Source: Oscillospiraceae bacterium
Lineage (GTDB): Bacteria > Bacillota > Clostridia > Oscillospirales > Oscillospiraceae
Length of the DNA: 64,000 bases
Direction: 5' to 3'
NCBI GenBank assembly: GCA_031262405.1
Contig: JAISHS010000022.1
Coordinates: 1-64,000, forward strand
The notes under the pieces were generated by a model. The model searched no databases. It was not told the origin of the DNA and was given only the letters and a program-made list of their open reading frames with translations. Each line of letters opens with the position of its first letter. Position 1 is the stretch's first letter. Position numbers and translations under genes: made by a program. Below are positions 47,292 through 56,724 of the stretch, piece by piece.

Positions 47292-49433
47292 ATGGAAATC
47301 AAAATTGCCCTTGCGGGGAACCCGAACAGCGGAAAGACGACTATGTTCAACGACCTAACCGGCTCGTCTCAATATGTCGGCAACTGGCCGGGCGTCACCG
47401 TCGAGAAGAAAGAGGGTCGCCTCAAGGGTCAAAAGGACATCATAATTCAGGATTTACCGGGGATTTATTCCCTCTCTCCCTATACTCTCGAGGAGGTTGT
47501 GGCGCGGAAATATCTTGTCGGCGAGAAGCCGGACGCTATAATCGCGATTGTGGACGGCACCAATATCGAGCGTAACCTATATCTCGCGACCCAGCTGATT
47601 GAGCTTGGCATACCCACCGTCGTCGCGGTGAATATGATGGATCTCGTCCGGCGCAGCGGCGACGTTATCGACTTTGAAAAGCTCGGGAAAGCCCTCGGCT
47701 GCGACGTAATTGAGACCTCCGCGCTAAAGGGCGAAGGCTCGATTGCGGCGGCGCAGCTTGCCGCCGAGCTTGGAGCGCAGCGTAAGATCAAGGAGATTCC
47801 GCCGCTCTTTAACGGCTCAGTGGAGCACGCCATAGCCCACATTGAGGAGATTATAGACGGTCTCGTGGAGGAGCGCTTTCTGCGCTGGTACGCCATAAAG
47901 GTGTTCGAGCGCGACAAAGAAGTGATAGCTGAGCTGAAGCTAACCCCGAGCATTCTGGAGCATCTCGAGAAGCATATAACGGAGTGCGAGCGCGAGCAGG
48001 ACGACGACGCGGAGAGCATTATAACCAACCAGCGCTATGAGTATATAACAAAAATCGTCTCCCGCGCCGTGAAAAAGAAAAAAAGCGGACTCAAAAACAA
48101 CGCCTCAGACAAAATTGACCGCGTTGTGACGAATCGCTTTCTCGCTCTGCCCATCTTTGCGGCGGTTATGTTTTTGGTCTACTATATCTCCATGGGCGCC
48201 GTCGGCGGCGCAGTCACGGATTGGACGAACGAGGTTCTCTTCGGCGAGGTGATAATAACAAACCTCAGCTCCGCCTTTACCGCACTCGGGGTCGCGCCTT
48301 GGCTGACGGGGCTTACGGTGGACGGCATAATCGCGGGGGTCGGCGCGGTAATCGGCTTTGTCCCGCAGATGTTTATACTTTTTCTGCTTTTGAGCATATT
48401 AGAGGATGTGGGCTATATGTCAAGGATAGCCTTCATCATGGACAGACTTTTCCGCCGCTTCGGACTCTCGGGAAAGAGCTTCATTCCGCTGCTCATCGGC
48501 TCCGGCTGCTCTGTGCCGGGGATTATGGCAAGCCGCACTATAGAGAGCGTGCGAGATCGCCGCATGACGGTTATGACGACGAGCTTTATCCCCTGCGGGG
48601 CGAAGCTGCCGATAATCTCAATGCTGGCCGGAGCAATATTCGGAAACAGCCCTTGGGTGGCGGTGAGCGCCTATTTTGTGGGTATTGGCTCCGTCGTAGT
48701 CAGCGGCATTATCCTGAAAAAGACAAAACCCTTCGCCGGAGAGGCGTCGCCCTTCGTTATGGAGCTGCCGCATTACCATATCCCCGCCGCCGAGAGCGTC
48801 CTGCGCGCGACCTGGGAGCGCGGCTGGAGCTTTGTCAAACGCGCGGGCACCGTGATTCTCGCATCCAGCGTAATTTTATGGTTCCTGCAGGCCTTCGGAA
48901 TCGAAAACGGCGCGCTGACTATGGTGACGGACAACAATTCGAGTCTGCTGTCGAGTCTCGGCGGCTTCATCGCCCCGGTGTTCTCACCTCTGGGCTTCGG
49001 CGACTGGAAGGCCGCCGTCGCAACCCTAACGGGGCTACTCGCCAAGGAAAATGTCGTGGGAACCTTCGGAGTGCTCTATGGCGCGGCAAGTGCCGCCGAG
49101 TCCGGCGGAAACCTCTGGTCAGCCCTCGCCGCCGATTTTACGGGGCTAACCGCCTATAGCTTCATGCTCTTCAACCTGCTCTGCGCCCCCTGCTTTGCCG
49201 CGATGGGCGCGATTCGTCAGGAGATGAAGAGCGCCGCTTGGACCTGGGGAGCCATCGGCTACATGACGGTCTATGCCTACTGTATCTGCCTCATGGTGTA
49301 TCAGTTCGGGCTGCTGCTCTCAACCGGGCAGCTGAGCGCCGCCACCTTCATTGCGCTTGCCGTCGCGATAGTGTTTATCTATATGCTTACGCGGCGCAAC
49401 AACAATTTGCGCGCGACGAAATCTGCCGATTAA
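47292..49433 (+). CDS. feoB: Ferrous iron transport protein B
   Basis: ALAGNPNSGKTTMFNDLTGSSQYVGNWPGVTVEKKEG, FIPCGAKLP. Confidence 0.98.
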   Translation: MEIKIALAGNPNSGKTTMFNDLTGSSQYVGNWPGVTVEKKEGRLKGQKDIIIQDLPGIYSLSPYTLEEVVARKYLVGEKPDAIIAIVDGTNIERNLYLATQLIELGIPTVVAVNMMDLVRRSGDVIDFEKLGKALGCDVIETSALKGEGSIAAAQLAAELGAQRKIKEIPPLFNGSVEHAIAHIEEIIDGLVEERFLRWYAIKVFERDKEVIAELKLTPSILEHLEKHITECEREQDDDAESIITNQRYEYITKIVSRAVKKKKSGLKNNASDKIDRVVTNRFLALPIFAAVMFLVYYISMGAVGGAVTDWTNEVLFGEVIITNLSSAFTALGVAPWLTGLTVDGIIAGVGAVIGFVPQMFILFLLLSILEDVGYMSRIAFIMDRLFRRFGLSGKSFIPLLIGSGCSVPGIMASRTIESVRDRRMTVMTTSFIPCGAKLPIISMLAGAIFGNSPWVAVSAYFVGIGSVVVSGIILKKTKPFAGEASPFVMELPHYHIPAAESVLRATWERGWSFVKRAGTVILASSVILWFLQAFGIENGALTMVTDNNSSLLSSLGGFIAPVFSPLGFGDWKAAVATLTGLLAKENVVGTFGVLYGAASAAESGGNLWSALAADFTGLTAYSFMLFNLLCAPCFAAMGAIRQEMKSAAWTWGAIGYMTVYAYCICLMVYQFGLLLSTGQLSAATFIALAVAIVFIYMLTRRNNNLRATKSAD

Positions 49434-49458
49434 ACCCTGCACTAAAGGAAGTGATCGA

Positions 49459-49641
49459 ATGCTCCAATTTATAATTGAAAATCTTGCGACTATAATTATC
49501 GGCGCGCTTGTCGCGGCGCTCTTCGTCTACTGCGTGGTGAAGCTTGTGCGCGAGAGAAAGGGCGGAGACTGCTCCGCCTGCGGCTGCAACTGCGCCTCCT
49601 GCCCCAACTCCGCCGGCTGCCATAGCCCCCCTAAAAAATAA
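49459..49641 (+). CDS. FeoB-associated Cys-rich membrane protein
   Basis: One TM segment + CSACGCNCASCPNSAGC. Confidence 0.9.
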   Translation: MLQFIIENLATIIIGALVAALFVYCVVKLVRERKGGDCSACGCNCASCPNSAGCHSPPKK

Positions 49642-49655
49642 ACCAACCGCGAAAA

Positions 49656-49687
49656 AGTCCCGAAGCAAGTTGCCTCGGGACTTTTTT
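49656..49687. terminator. Terminator of the feo operon
   Basis: AAAAAGTCCCGA...TCGGGACTTTTTT. Confidence 0.85.
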
Positions 49688-49690
49688 CGT

Positions 49691-50548
49691 TCACTGTTTC
49701 TTCATCTCCACCGTTAGGTGGTTATACGGTATCGAAACTCCCGCTGAGTCGAGCGCGCCCTTGACGCTCTCGAGAGCGGCGCTGCGCAGCTCCCAATAGT
49801 CCTCGGTCTTGCACCAGAACCGCGTCATGATGTCGACCGAAGAGTCGCTCAGCTCCCAAACCCGCACAAAGGGCGGCTCGGGCTCCGAGAGAACCCGCGT
49901 ATCCTTCGCGATTGTGCCCTCAATAACCGCCCGGGCCTTTGCCAGATCGCTCTCATAGGCGACGGGGAAGGTGAGGTCGATTCTGCGCTTGTCCGCGACG
50001 GAAAAGTTTACCACTGTCTCGTCCGCGAGCTTGCCATTGGGGATATAAATCCTGCGGTTGTCTATGGTGACGAGCACCGTGTGAATCACGCCAATCTCGG
50101 CGACCGTGCCGGAGAAGGCGCCCGCCTCTATGAAATCACCGGTGGAAAAGGGCTTGCTCGAGAGCAGAAACAGCCCCCCCGCGACATTTGAGAGCGAGTC
50201 CTGCAGCGCCAGCGAGACCGCCAGACCCAGAGCGCCCAGAATCGTGATGAGCGAGGTAATCGGAATACCCAGCTGCGAGGCGATTATTATGAACAGAACA
50301 AAATACAGCAGGAGCTTTATAGTCTTGAGCAGAAACTCACGCAGACTTAAGTCCAGCCGCCCGCTTTTTTTGAGTAGCTTGCGAAGGATTTTACTTAAGA
50401 TATTTACGAGCAATAAGCCTAACAGCAAAATGATTACCGCAGACAGGAGTTTAGTGACCTGAAGATTACTCAGCACCTTGCCTAACTGCACCCAAGTTCC
50501 TTCGTCTATGGAATCGGCATTAGCAAACATTTTAAATTCCCCCTGCAC
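49691..50548 (-). CDS. Small-conductance mechanosensitive channel (MscS family)
   Basis: GALGLAVSLALQDSLSNVAGGLFLLSSKPFSTGDFIE. Confidence 0.95.
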   Translation of the reverse strand: MQGEFKMFANADSIDEGTWVQLGKVLSNLQVTKLLSAVIILLLGLLLVNILSKILRKLLKKSGRLDLSLREFLLKTIKLLLYFVLFIIIASQLGIPITSLITILGALGLAVSLALQDSLSNVAGGLFLLSSKPFSTGDFIEAGAFSGTVAEIGVIHTVLVTIDNRRIYIPNGKLADETVVNFSVADKRRIDLTFPVAYESDLAKARAVIEGTIAKDTRVLSEPEPPFVRVWELSDSSVDIMTRFWCKTEDYWELRSAALESVKGALDSAGVSIPYNHLTVEMKKQ

Positions 50549-50714
50549 TCTTATTTTACGAAATTATCTATCCATATTTGCGAAACCGTCTGTCTTCACT
50601 GTCAATTTGTCATATATAATAACACTTTTTCCCTAAACTTGCAACATCCAAATCAGGCGTCGGGGAGAGCAGCCCTCACCACGCGGGTTTTCCGAGCATA
50701 AGATATAACGAATG

Positions 50715-50748
50715 GCGGCTTACCGGACTTAAGGTAGGCTGCTTTTTT
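50715..50748 (+). terminator. Terminator/attenuator-like hairpin in the cotJ leader
   Basis: GCGGCTTACC-GGACTTAA-GGTAGGCTGC then TTTTTTC, with two G-U wobbles. Confidence 0.5.
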
Positions 50749-50789
50749 CTTGTAATACAGACTCTCAAAAAATGAAAGGAGAACAACCT

Positions 50790-51008
50790 TTGGAAAGTAT
50801 AAACGCAACGGGATTTCGGATTATGTCTCCGACAGACGAGACCCCGACGCCCGGATATCCCGGCGATGAAAAGGTTCTTGCCATGGCATATGTCAAGTGG
50901 CAGGACTGGAAAGAGACCTACAGCGAAGAAGACGCGCTCAAAAACGGCACGCTCTTTAAAGAACTGAACCTGCCCTTCAGGGGCGAGGGAGGAGGCAGCG
51001 CGACATGA
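50790..51008 (+). CDS. cotJA: Spore coat associated protein CotJA
   Basis: Family-like sequence and cotJABC order; TTG start behind AAAGGAG. Confidence 0.85.
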   Translation: MESINATGFRIMSPTDETPTPGYPGDEKVLAMAYVKWQDWKETYSEEDALKNGTLFKELNLPFRGEGGGSAT

Positions 51009-51262
51009 GCGAGAGAAAAAAGCTGTTGAAACAGATTCAGGAGTGCGACTTCGTGCTCTATGAGACCGCGCTGTTTCTGGACACACACCCCAGCAACCGT
51101 GCGGCACTGCAAAATTACCGTAAGCATCAGTTAAAGCGCCGCGACCTGGTAGAAACATTCACAAAGAAATTCGGAATGCTTGAGCACGATGATTTTGGCG
51201 GCGGTATAAGCTGGAGCTGGGTCGATTCACCCTGGCCCTGGGAAAGTGAAAAGGAGGCGTAA
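51005..51262 (+). CDS. cotJB: Spore coat protein CotJB
   Basis: LLKQIQECDFVLYETALFLDTHPSNRAAL; ATGA overlap with cotJA. Confidence 0.93.
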   Translation: MSERKKLLKQIQECDFVLYETALFLDTHPSNRAALQNYRKHQLKRRDLVETFTKKFGMLEHDDFGGGISWSWVDSPWPWESEKEA

Positions 51263-51905
51263 AAATATGTGGAAATATGATAAGAAGCTCCAATACCCCG
51301 TGAAAATTAAGAACCCGAACCCCAAGCTTGCGCAGGCAATAATGAGCCAGCTCGGCGGACCGGACGGCGAACTCGGCGCATCGATGCGCTATCTGAACCA
51401 GCGTTACAGCTGCCCCTTCGGCGAAATCACAGCCACACTCACAGACATCGGCACTGAGGAACTCGCGCACATGGAGATGATCTCTGCGATTGTGCTGCAG
51501 CTCACAAAAAACCTCACGATAGACGAGATAAAGAAGTCCGGCTTCGACCAATACTTTGTCGATCACACGACGGGCATCTACCCCGTTTCCGCCGCCGGCG
51601 TGCCCTACACAATGGCATATATCGAGAGCAAGGGCGACCTGCTGACGGATCTGCACGAGGACCTCGCGGCGGAGCAGAAGGCGCGGACGACCTATGACAA
51701 CATCCTGCGCATGGCGGACGATCCCGACGTGCGCGATGTAATCAAGTTCCTGCGCCAGCGTGAGCTGGTACACTACCAGCGTTTCGGCGAGGCTCTGCGC
51801 ATAGCACAGGAGAAGCTCAACGCGAAGAACTATTACCTCTTCAACCCCGAATTCGACGTCAAACAGCGCGAAGAAACGCTGAAGAATAAACCGAAGAAAT
51901 TCTAA
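51246..51905 (+). CDS. cotJC: CotJC manganese catalase-family spore coat protein
   Basis: MRYLNQRYSCPFGEITATLTDIGTEELAHMEMI (more likely start is the ATG at 51267, MWKYDKKLQYPVKI). Confidence 0.95.
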   Translation: MKRRRKNMWKYDKKLQYPVKIKNPNPKLAQAIMSQLGGPDGELGASMRYLNQRYSCPFGEITATLTDIGTEELAHMEMISAIVLQLTKNLTIDEIKKSGFDQYFVDHTTGIYPVSAAGVPYTMAYIESKGDLLTDLHEDLAAEQKARTTYDNILRMADDPDVRDVIKFLRQRELVHYQRFGEALRIAQEKLNAKNYYLFNPEFDVKQREETLKNKPKKF

Positions 51906-51956
51906 GCTCCACTGCAAGGCGGAAGTATTAGAATAATTACAAAGGCTGAGCGTTAC

Positions 51957-51984
51957 AAAAGAGCTGCCTCCGAGCAGCTCTTTT
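51957..51984. terminator. Terminator of the cotJ operon
   Basis: AAAAGAGCTGC-CTCCGA-GCAGCTCTTTT. Confidence 0.85.
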
Positions 51985-52009
51985 GTTTATCGCCCACGCG
52001 CGACGCTTT

Positions 52010-52906
52010 CTATTCTCCGATTCTAAAGTCCAATACCTGCTTATCTGCGTCAAAGCCGTCCAATTTAAGGTAATGTACCGCTGAGTCTATGAGGGCTCTC
52101 GCGGGACTCAAGCCGATAATCTCACTGCCGATAATTTTCACGCCCCGGCGCTCCGCCTCGGCGGCAACCGCATTAAAGATGCGGTATAGGGGCGTTTCGG
52201 CGTAGTTAGTCATGTTAATCGAAACCTGAGCTGCGTTCTTGCCCTCCAAGAAAACGCCAATCGCCTTGCAGTATTTATAGCCGCCGCTTGAAAAGCGAAT
52301 TGTTTTTGCAATCTCACTTGCAATATTCTTGTCGGGAGTGTCGAGATTTATGTTGAAGGCAATGAGCGGCGCGCGCGCGCCGACAGCTACCGCTCCGGCT
52401 GAAATATGCGGGGCATTTCCGAAATCCGGAACCCAATCGGGATTTTTCATCTTCTCGCGCAGTCCCTCAAACTCGCCCCTGCGCACCGAGGCAAGGTTGC
52501 GACGATACTCGGCGCAGGCCGATTCCTCATAGAGATAGACCGGAATTTTAAGCTCCTCGTATATTCGCTCACCGACTCGTTTAGACAGCTGCACACACTG
52601 CTCCATTGTCGCACCGCTGAGGGGGATGAAGGGGATAACGTCCGTCGCGCCCATGCGCGGGTGCTCGCCGGAGTGATGGCGAAGATCGATCAATTCGCAG
52701 GCGGTCTTGCACAGGGCGAAGGCCGCCTCCTCTATGCCCTTCGGCGAGCCGACGAGGGTATAGACGCTGCGGTTGTGGCTTTTGTCGCCGGAAAAATCGA
52801 GCAGGCTGACTCCGGGAACACTCTTTGCCGTCTGCTCCAGCGCGGTCAGAACGGCTCTATTGCGCCCCTCTGAAAAATTCGGAACGCATTCAATTATTGT
52901 CGCCAT
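52010..52906 (-). CDS. ftcD: Glutamate formimidoyltransferase
   Basis: ECVPNFSEGRN, HSGEHPRMGATDVIPFIP, VAVGARAPLIAFNINLDT. Confidence 0.95.
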   Translation of the reverse strand: MATIIECVPNFSEGRNRAVLTALEQTAKSVPGVSLLDFSGDKSHNRSVYTLVGSPKGIEEAAFALCKTACELIDLRHHSGEHPRMGATDVIPFIPLSGATMEQCVQLSKRVGERIYEELKIPVYLYEESACAEYRRNLASVRRGEFEGLREKMKNPDWVPDFGNAPHISAGAVAVGARAPLIAFNINLDTPDKNIASEIAKTIRFSSGGYKYCKAIGVFLEGKNAAQVSINMTNYAETPLYRIFNAVAAEAERRGVKIIGSEIIGLSPARALIDSAVHYLKLDGFDADKQVLDFRIGE

Positions 52907-53045
52907 AGACGGCGTCTCCTTTTAAGCCGGTATTTACAAGTTCTCCGTCCCGGTTTCGTACCCACGGAAACGGCTGATTTTGCATACATTGTAACACGTA
53001 TATAACCGCTTGTCATTATTGATAAAAGAATTTTCGCATCTGTGC

Positions 53046-53074
53046 TTGAAATCGGAGCGGGTTTGTAGTAGAAT
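53046..53074 (+). promoter_or_regulatory. Promoter of SRP RNA
   Basis: TTGAAA - 17 bp - TAGAAT. Confidence 0.75.
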
Positions 53075-53086
53075 TGCTTCCAGACT

Positions 53087-53340
53087 TGTGGCAAGGCTGC
53101 ACTAGCCGGGGAGCCAGCGGTGCCCTGTAACCCGCAAACCGCTACAGCGGGGGTGAATTCCCGTCCCAGGGGAGCTGATGTGTTGTCTGCCCGAAGCAAG
53201 TAGTGTTGACAGTCCGGTCTCGCGCAACGGATGCCCGTGAACCATGTCAGGCGGGGAACCGAGCAGCATTAAGCGGGTTTCTCCGTGTGCCGCGAGGCAG
53301 CCGGACTCGAGCCAACTACTTCGGTAACGGATGGATTAGA
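53087..53340 (+). ncRNA. ffs: Large-type (Alu-containing) bacterial SRP RNA; ends approximate
   Basis: Conserved S-domain GTGAACCATGTCAGGCGGGGAACCGAGCAGCATTAAGCGG and 5' CTAGCCGGGGAGCCAGCGGTGCCCTGTAACCCGCAAACCGC; upstream of dnaX. Confidence 0.92.
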
Positions 53341-53404
53341 CTTCTCGAAGATAGGTGTGCAGTCTCGCCATGGGTCTAGATTTGTCGTGAAAGGTTGCGA
53401 CGAC

Positions 53405-55054
53405 GTGGAACAAGCTCTTTACAGAAAATGGCGGCCGCGCACCTTCGACGATGTGGCGGGGCAGGAACAGGTGACTCGGACGCTCAAGGCGCAGGTGGCG
53501 CAGGGGCGCACGAGTCACGCCTATCTTTTCATCGGCGTGCGCGGCACAGGAAAAACCACCTGTGCAAAGCTTCTTGCCCGCGCGGTCAACTGCGAAGGTC
53601 CCGTGGACGGGAACCCCTGTAACCATTGCGCCAGCTGCCTCGGAATCGAGAGCGGCGGCGTTATGGACGTCGTCGAGATTGACGCGGCCTCGAACAACGG
53701 CGTGGATAATGTCCGCGCCCTGCGGGACGAGGCGGTTTTTTCTCCCGCCAGCGTAAAAAAACGCGTGTACATCATCGACGAGGTGCATATGCTCTCGACG
53801 AGTGCCTTCAACGCGCTGCTGAAAATTCTCGAGGAGCCGCCGGAGCACCTCATGTTCATCCTCGCGACGACGGAGCTGCACAAGATTCCCGCGACGGTTA
53901 TGTCCCGCTGCCAGCGTTACAGCTTTCGGCGGATTTCGCCGGAGATTATCCAAAAACGTCTGGAATTTGTCGCGCGGCAGGAGGGCATTGCCCTCGAGCC
54001 TAGCGCGGCGGAGCTGCTCTCGCGGCTCGCGGACGGGTCGCTGCGCGACGGTTTGTCGCTGCTCGATCAGTGTCGGGGGACGGAAACCGTCTCGGCGCAG
54101 CGGGTGCTCGACGCGATGGGCTTGGCGGGGAATTTCCGCACTGCCGAGCTGTTAGGGCACATAGCCGGTTCCGACACGGCGGCGGCAATTGAGCTTTTCG
54201 AGAGCCTCTGGAGAAACGGAAAGCCCCCGGCGACGGTGCTCGGCGAGCTTGCCACCGCGCTGAGAGATACTATGCTGCTGGCAATCGCGCCGCGCGGAGG
54301 GCGCGAGCTTCTCTCCGGCGGCTATGACGAGGCGACGCTAAAGCGGCTCGGCGAGAAGGTCTCATACCGCGCGGCAATGCAGCTTTTGGGGGTTTTGCAG
54401 GAGCACATCGGCGCGCTGCGCGACGGGCGCGATCCTCGAATTCAAGCGGAGCTTTGTATTATATCGCTGTGTCAGCCGAAGCTGCTCGACACGCCCGAGG
54501 GCTTGTCTCTGCGGCTGACAAGGCTCGAGGATGCGATAAAAAGCGGCGCGGTCCTGCCGGAAATTGTTCCGGCTGCTACGCCGGAAGCCGTGACGACACC
54601 GGAGCCGGAGGATGCTCCGATTCCGGAGGAGCCGACCTTTGATTATGAGGAATCGGGCGCGGCTGTTTTGGATATGCCGCCGGTGAGCATTCCCGTTCCG
54701 AAGGAGCCGCGATTTAGCTTGAGTGCTTCGGAGAGCAACCCATCGCCGGAAGAGGGGGACGGCGGGCTTTGGCAGAGGCTCTCGGCGGAGCTGAACCGAA
54801 CGATGCCGCCGTTTATCGCCGTGAGGCTCAAGGGCGCGTCGCTGCGGCGCGAGGGCGAGGCGCTTGTGATTTCGGTGAAGAGCGCGCCGGCGAAGGCGGC
54901 GCTCGAGAAGCCGGAGCCGCAGGAAATTATACGCGCGGGTATTGAAAAAGTTCTGGGCGAGGCAGCGCTCTTTTGGCTGGAGGTCGCGGTGCCGACGGCG
55001 GGCGGCGGCGATCTCGACGCTCTTGCAAGATTCGGGAATGTGAAGTTCGACTGA
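53405..55054 (+). CDS. dnaX: DNA polymerase III subunit gamma/tau
   Basis: EQALYRKWRPRTFDDVAGQEQVT, GVRGTGKTTCAKLLA, zinc module; GTG start preferred over the ORF-track start inside SRP RNA. Confidence 0.96.
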   Translation: MEQALYRKWRPRTFDDVAGQEQVTRTLKAQVAQGRTSHAYLFIGVRGTGKTTCAKLLARAVNCEGPVDGNPCNHCASCLGIESGGVMDVVEIDAASNNGVDNVRALRDEAVFSPASVKKRVYIIDEVHMLSTSAFNALLKILEEPPEHLMFILATTELHKIPATVMSRCQRYSFRRISPEIIQKRLEFVARQEGIALEPSAAELLSRLADGSLRDGLSLLDQCRGTETVSAQRVLDAMGLAGNFRTAELLGHIAGSDTAAAIELFESLWRNGKPPATVLGELATALRDTMLLAIAPRGGRELLSGGYDEATLKRLGEKVSYRAAMQLLGVLQEHIGALRDGRDPRIQAELCIISLCQPKLLDTPEGLSLRLTRLEDAIKSGAVLPEIVPAATPEAVTTPEPEDAPIPEEPTFDYEESGAAVLDMPPVSIPVPKEPRFSLSASESNPSPEEGDGGLWQRLSAELNRTMPPFIAVRLKGASLRREGEALVISVKSAPAKAALEKPEPQEIIRAGIEKVLGEAALFWLEVAVPTAGGGDLDALARFGNVKFD

Positions 55055-55073
55055 CTTGGGAGGTTAACTATAC

Positions 55074-55427
55074 ATGGCACGTAACAATTTTCGCGGTGGG
55101 GCGATGCCCGGCGGCGGTATGAACATGAACATGATGAAGCAGGCGCAGAAGATGCAGCAGGAGATGCTAAAGATGCAGGAGCAGATGGAACTGGCGGCGT
55201 TTACCGCAAGCTCCGGCGGCGGCGTTGTCGAGGCGACTGTGAGCGGAAAGCGCGAGCTTACAAAGCTCGTGATAGACCCGGACGCGGTCGATCCTGAGGA
55301 CGTCGAGATGCTCCAAGACCTGGTGATAGCCGCCGTGAACGAGGCTCTTCGCCGCGCGGAAAACGCCGCCAACGAGGGCATGGCGAAATTTACCGGGGGA
55401 CTGAATCTGGGGTCGCTGGGACTGTGA
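55074..55427 (+). CDS. YbaB/EbfC nucleoid-associated protein
   Basis: MKQAQKMQQEMLKMQEQME...GVVEATVSGKRELTKLVIDPDAV; downstream of dnaX. Confidence 0.95.
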   Translation: MARNNFRGGAMPGGGMNMNMMKQAQKMQQEMLKMQEQMELAAFTASSGGGVVEATVSGKRELTKLVIDPDAVDPEDVEMLQDLVIAAVNEALRRAENAANEGMAKFTGGLNLGSLGL

Positions 55428-56581
55428 CGCCGCTAATAGTAATCATTTATCTCGCGTTTATCGGTCTCGGCCTGCCGGATTCGCTGCTGGGCAGCGCCTG
55501 GCCTGTCATGCACATAGATCTCGGCGCGGCCGACTCGAGCGCGGGGATAGCATCACTTCTCATAACACTCTGCACGATTGTCTCCAGCCTGTTCAGCGGG
55601 CGGGTTATCGCGAAGTTCGGCACTGGGAGGCTTGCCGCCGTAAGCACGCTTGTTACGGCACTTTCGCTCTTTGGGATGTCGTTTTCAAATTCGCTGTGGC
55701 TGACCTGCGCGCTGGCAATTCCCTTCGGGCTGGGCGCGGGCAGCGTAGACGCCGGACTCAACGGCTATGTCGCCGAAAACCTTGAGGTGCGGCATATGAA
55801 CTGGCTCCACTCGTTTTGGGGTCTGGGCGCGGCGGTGGGACCGGTTATTCTCTCGCTCTGGATAGCTGTCGGTTCTTGGCGCGGCGGTTACAGGACAGTC
55901 GGCGGCCTTCAGCTCATGCTGGCGCTGGTGCTGCTGTTTTCGCTGCCGCTCTGGAAGCGCTCCGGCGGGGAGAAGGCGCAGCAGGAGTCCGTCCGCCACG
56001 CGACGCCGTTTCGGAAGCTTTTTCGGCTGCCGGGGGCGATTGCGGCGTTTTTGTCTTTTCTTTTCTATTGCGCGCTGGAGACTACGGTCGGGCTTTGGGG
56101 CGCGACTTATCTCGTCGGGGTGCAGGGCATGAAGCCGGGCTCGGCGGCGGGGGTTGTTTCGCTGTATTACGCGGGCATTATGTTAGGGCGGCTTGCCGGG
56201 GGCTTTTTGAATGCGAAGCTCCCGCAAAAGCGGCTCATGCGAATCGGCACGGCGATAATCGTTCTCGGCGTCGCGGCGCTAATTTTGCCGCTGGGTCAGA
56301 TTGTCGCGTCGGCGGGGCTGCTGCTCATCGGGCTGGGCTGCGCGCCTATCTATCCGGGGCTTATGCACGAGACGCCGGAAAACTTCGGCTCGGAGCATTC
56401 GCAGTCCGTCGTCGGGGCTCAGCAGGCCTGCGCCTACACAGGCTCGGCTCTCGCGCCGCTGCTCTTCGGATACATGGGCGGATCTATTGGATATGGCGTT
56501 CTCCCGTATTTCTGCGCGGTTCTACTGGCGGGAATGATAGTGTCCATGTACAGGCTACATAAGAGAGCGATTAACAATTGA
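55424..56581 (+). CDS. MFS transporter
   Basis: 12-TM-like ORF, LGAGSVDAGLNGYVAENL. Confidence 0.9.
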   Translation: MTPLIVIIYLAFIGLGLPDSLLGSAWPVMHIDLGAADSSAGIASLLITLCTIVSSLFSGRVIAKFGTGRLAAVSTLVTALSLFGMSFSNSLWLTCALAIPFGLGAGSVDAGLNGYVAENLEVRHMNWLHSFWGLGAAVGPVILSLWIAVGSWRGGYRTVGGLQLMLALVLLFSLPLWKRSGGEKAQQESVRHATPFRKLFRLPGAIAAFLSFLFYCALETTVGLWGATYLVGVQGMKPGSAAGVVSLYYAGIMLGRLAGGFLNAKLPQKRLMRIGTAIIVLGVAALILPLGQIVASAGLLLIGLGCAPIYPGLMHETPENFGSEHSQSVVGAQQACAYTGSALAPLLFGYMGGSIGYGVLPYFCAVLLAGMIVSMYRLHKRAINN

Positions 56582-56598
56582 GATTTTAATTGGGGAGA

Positions 56599-56668
56599 AG
56601 CCGCCGCAGCGGTCTGCGATAACAAAGCGCGAGGAACGCGCGACTTATCAAATCGCGTAGCGATTTTT
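56599..56668 (+). repeat. Structured intergenic repeat, family 1, copy B
   Basis: 54 bp identical to 40097-40150, then hairpin AAATCGC-GTA-GCGATTT. Confidence 0.95.
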
Positions 56669-56688
56669 AAATTAAAAGATAATAGATA

Positions 56689-56724
56689 ACGTAAAAACCG
56701 CTCCTCGGAGCGGTTTTTTACGTT
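56689..56724. terminator. Bidirectional terminator between convergent genes
   Basis: AAAAACCGCTCC-TC-GGAGCGGTTTTTT, extended by ACGT on both sides. Confidence 0.88.

Noticed and set aside
53336-53953. 205-aa minus strand ORF
   Set aside because: Antisense to dnaX and overlaps the SRP RNA end.
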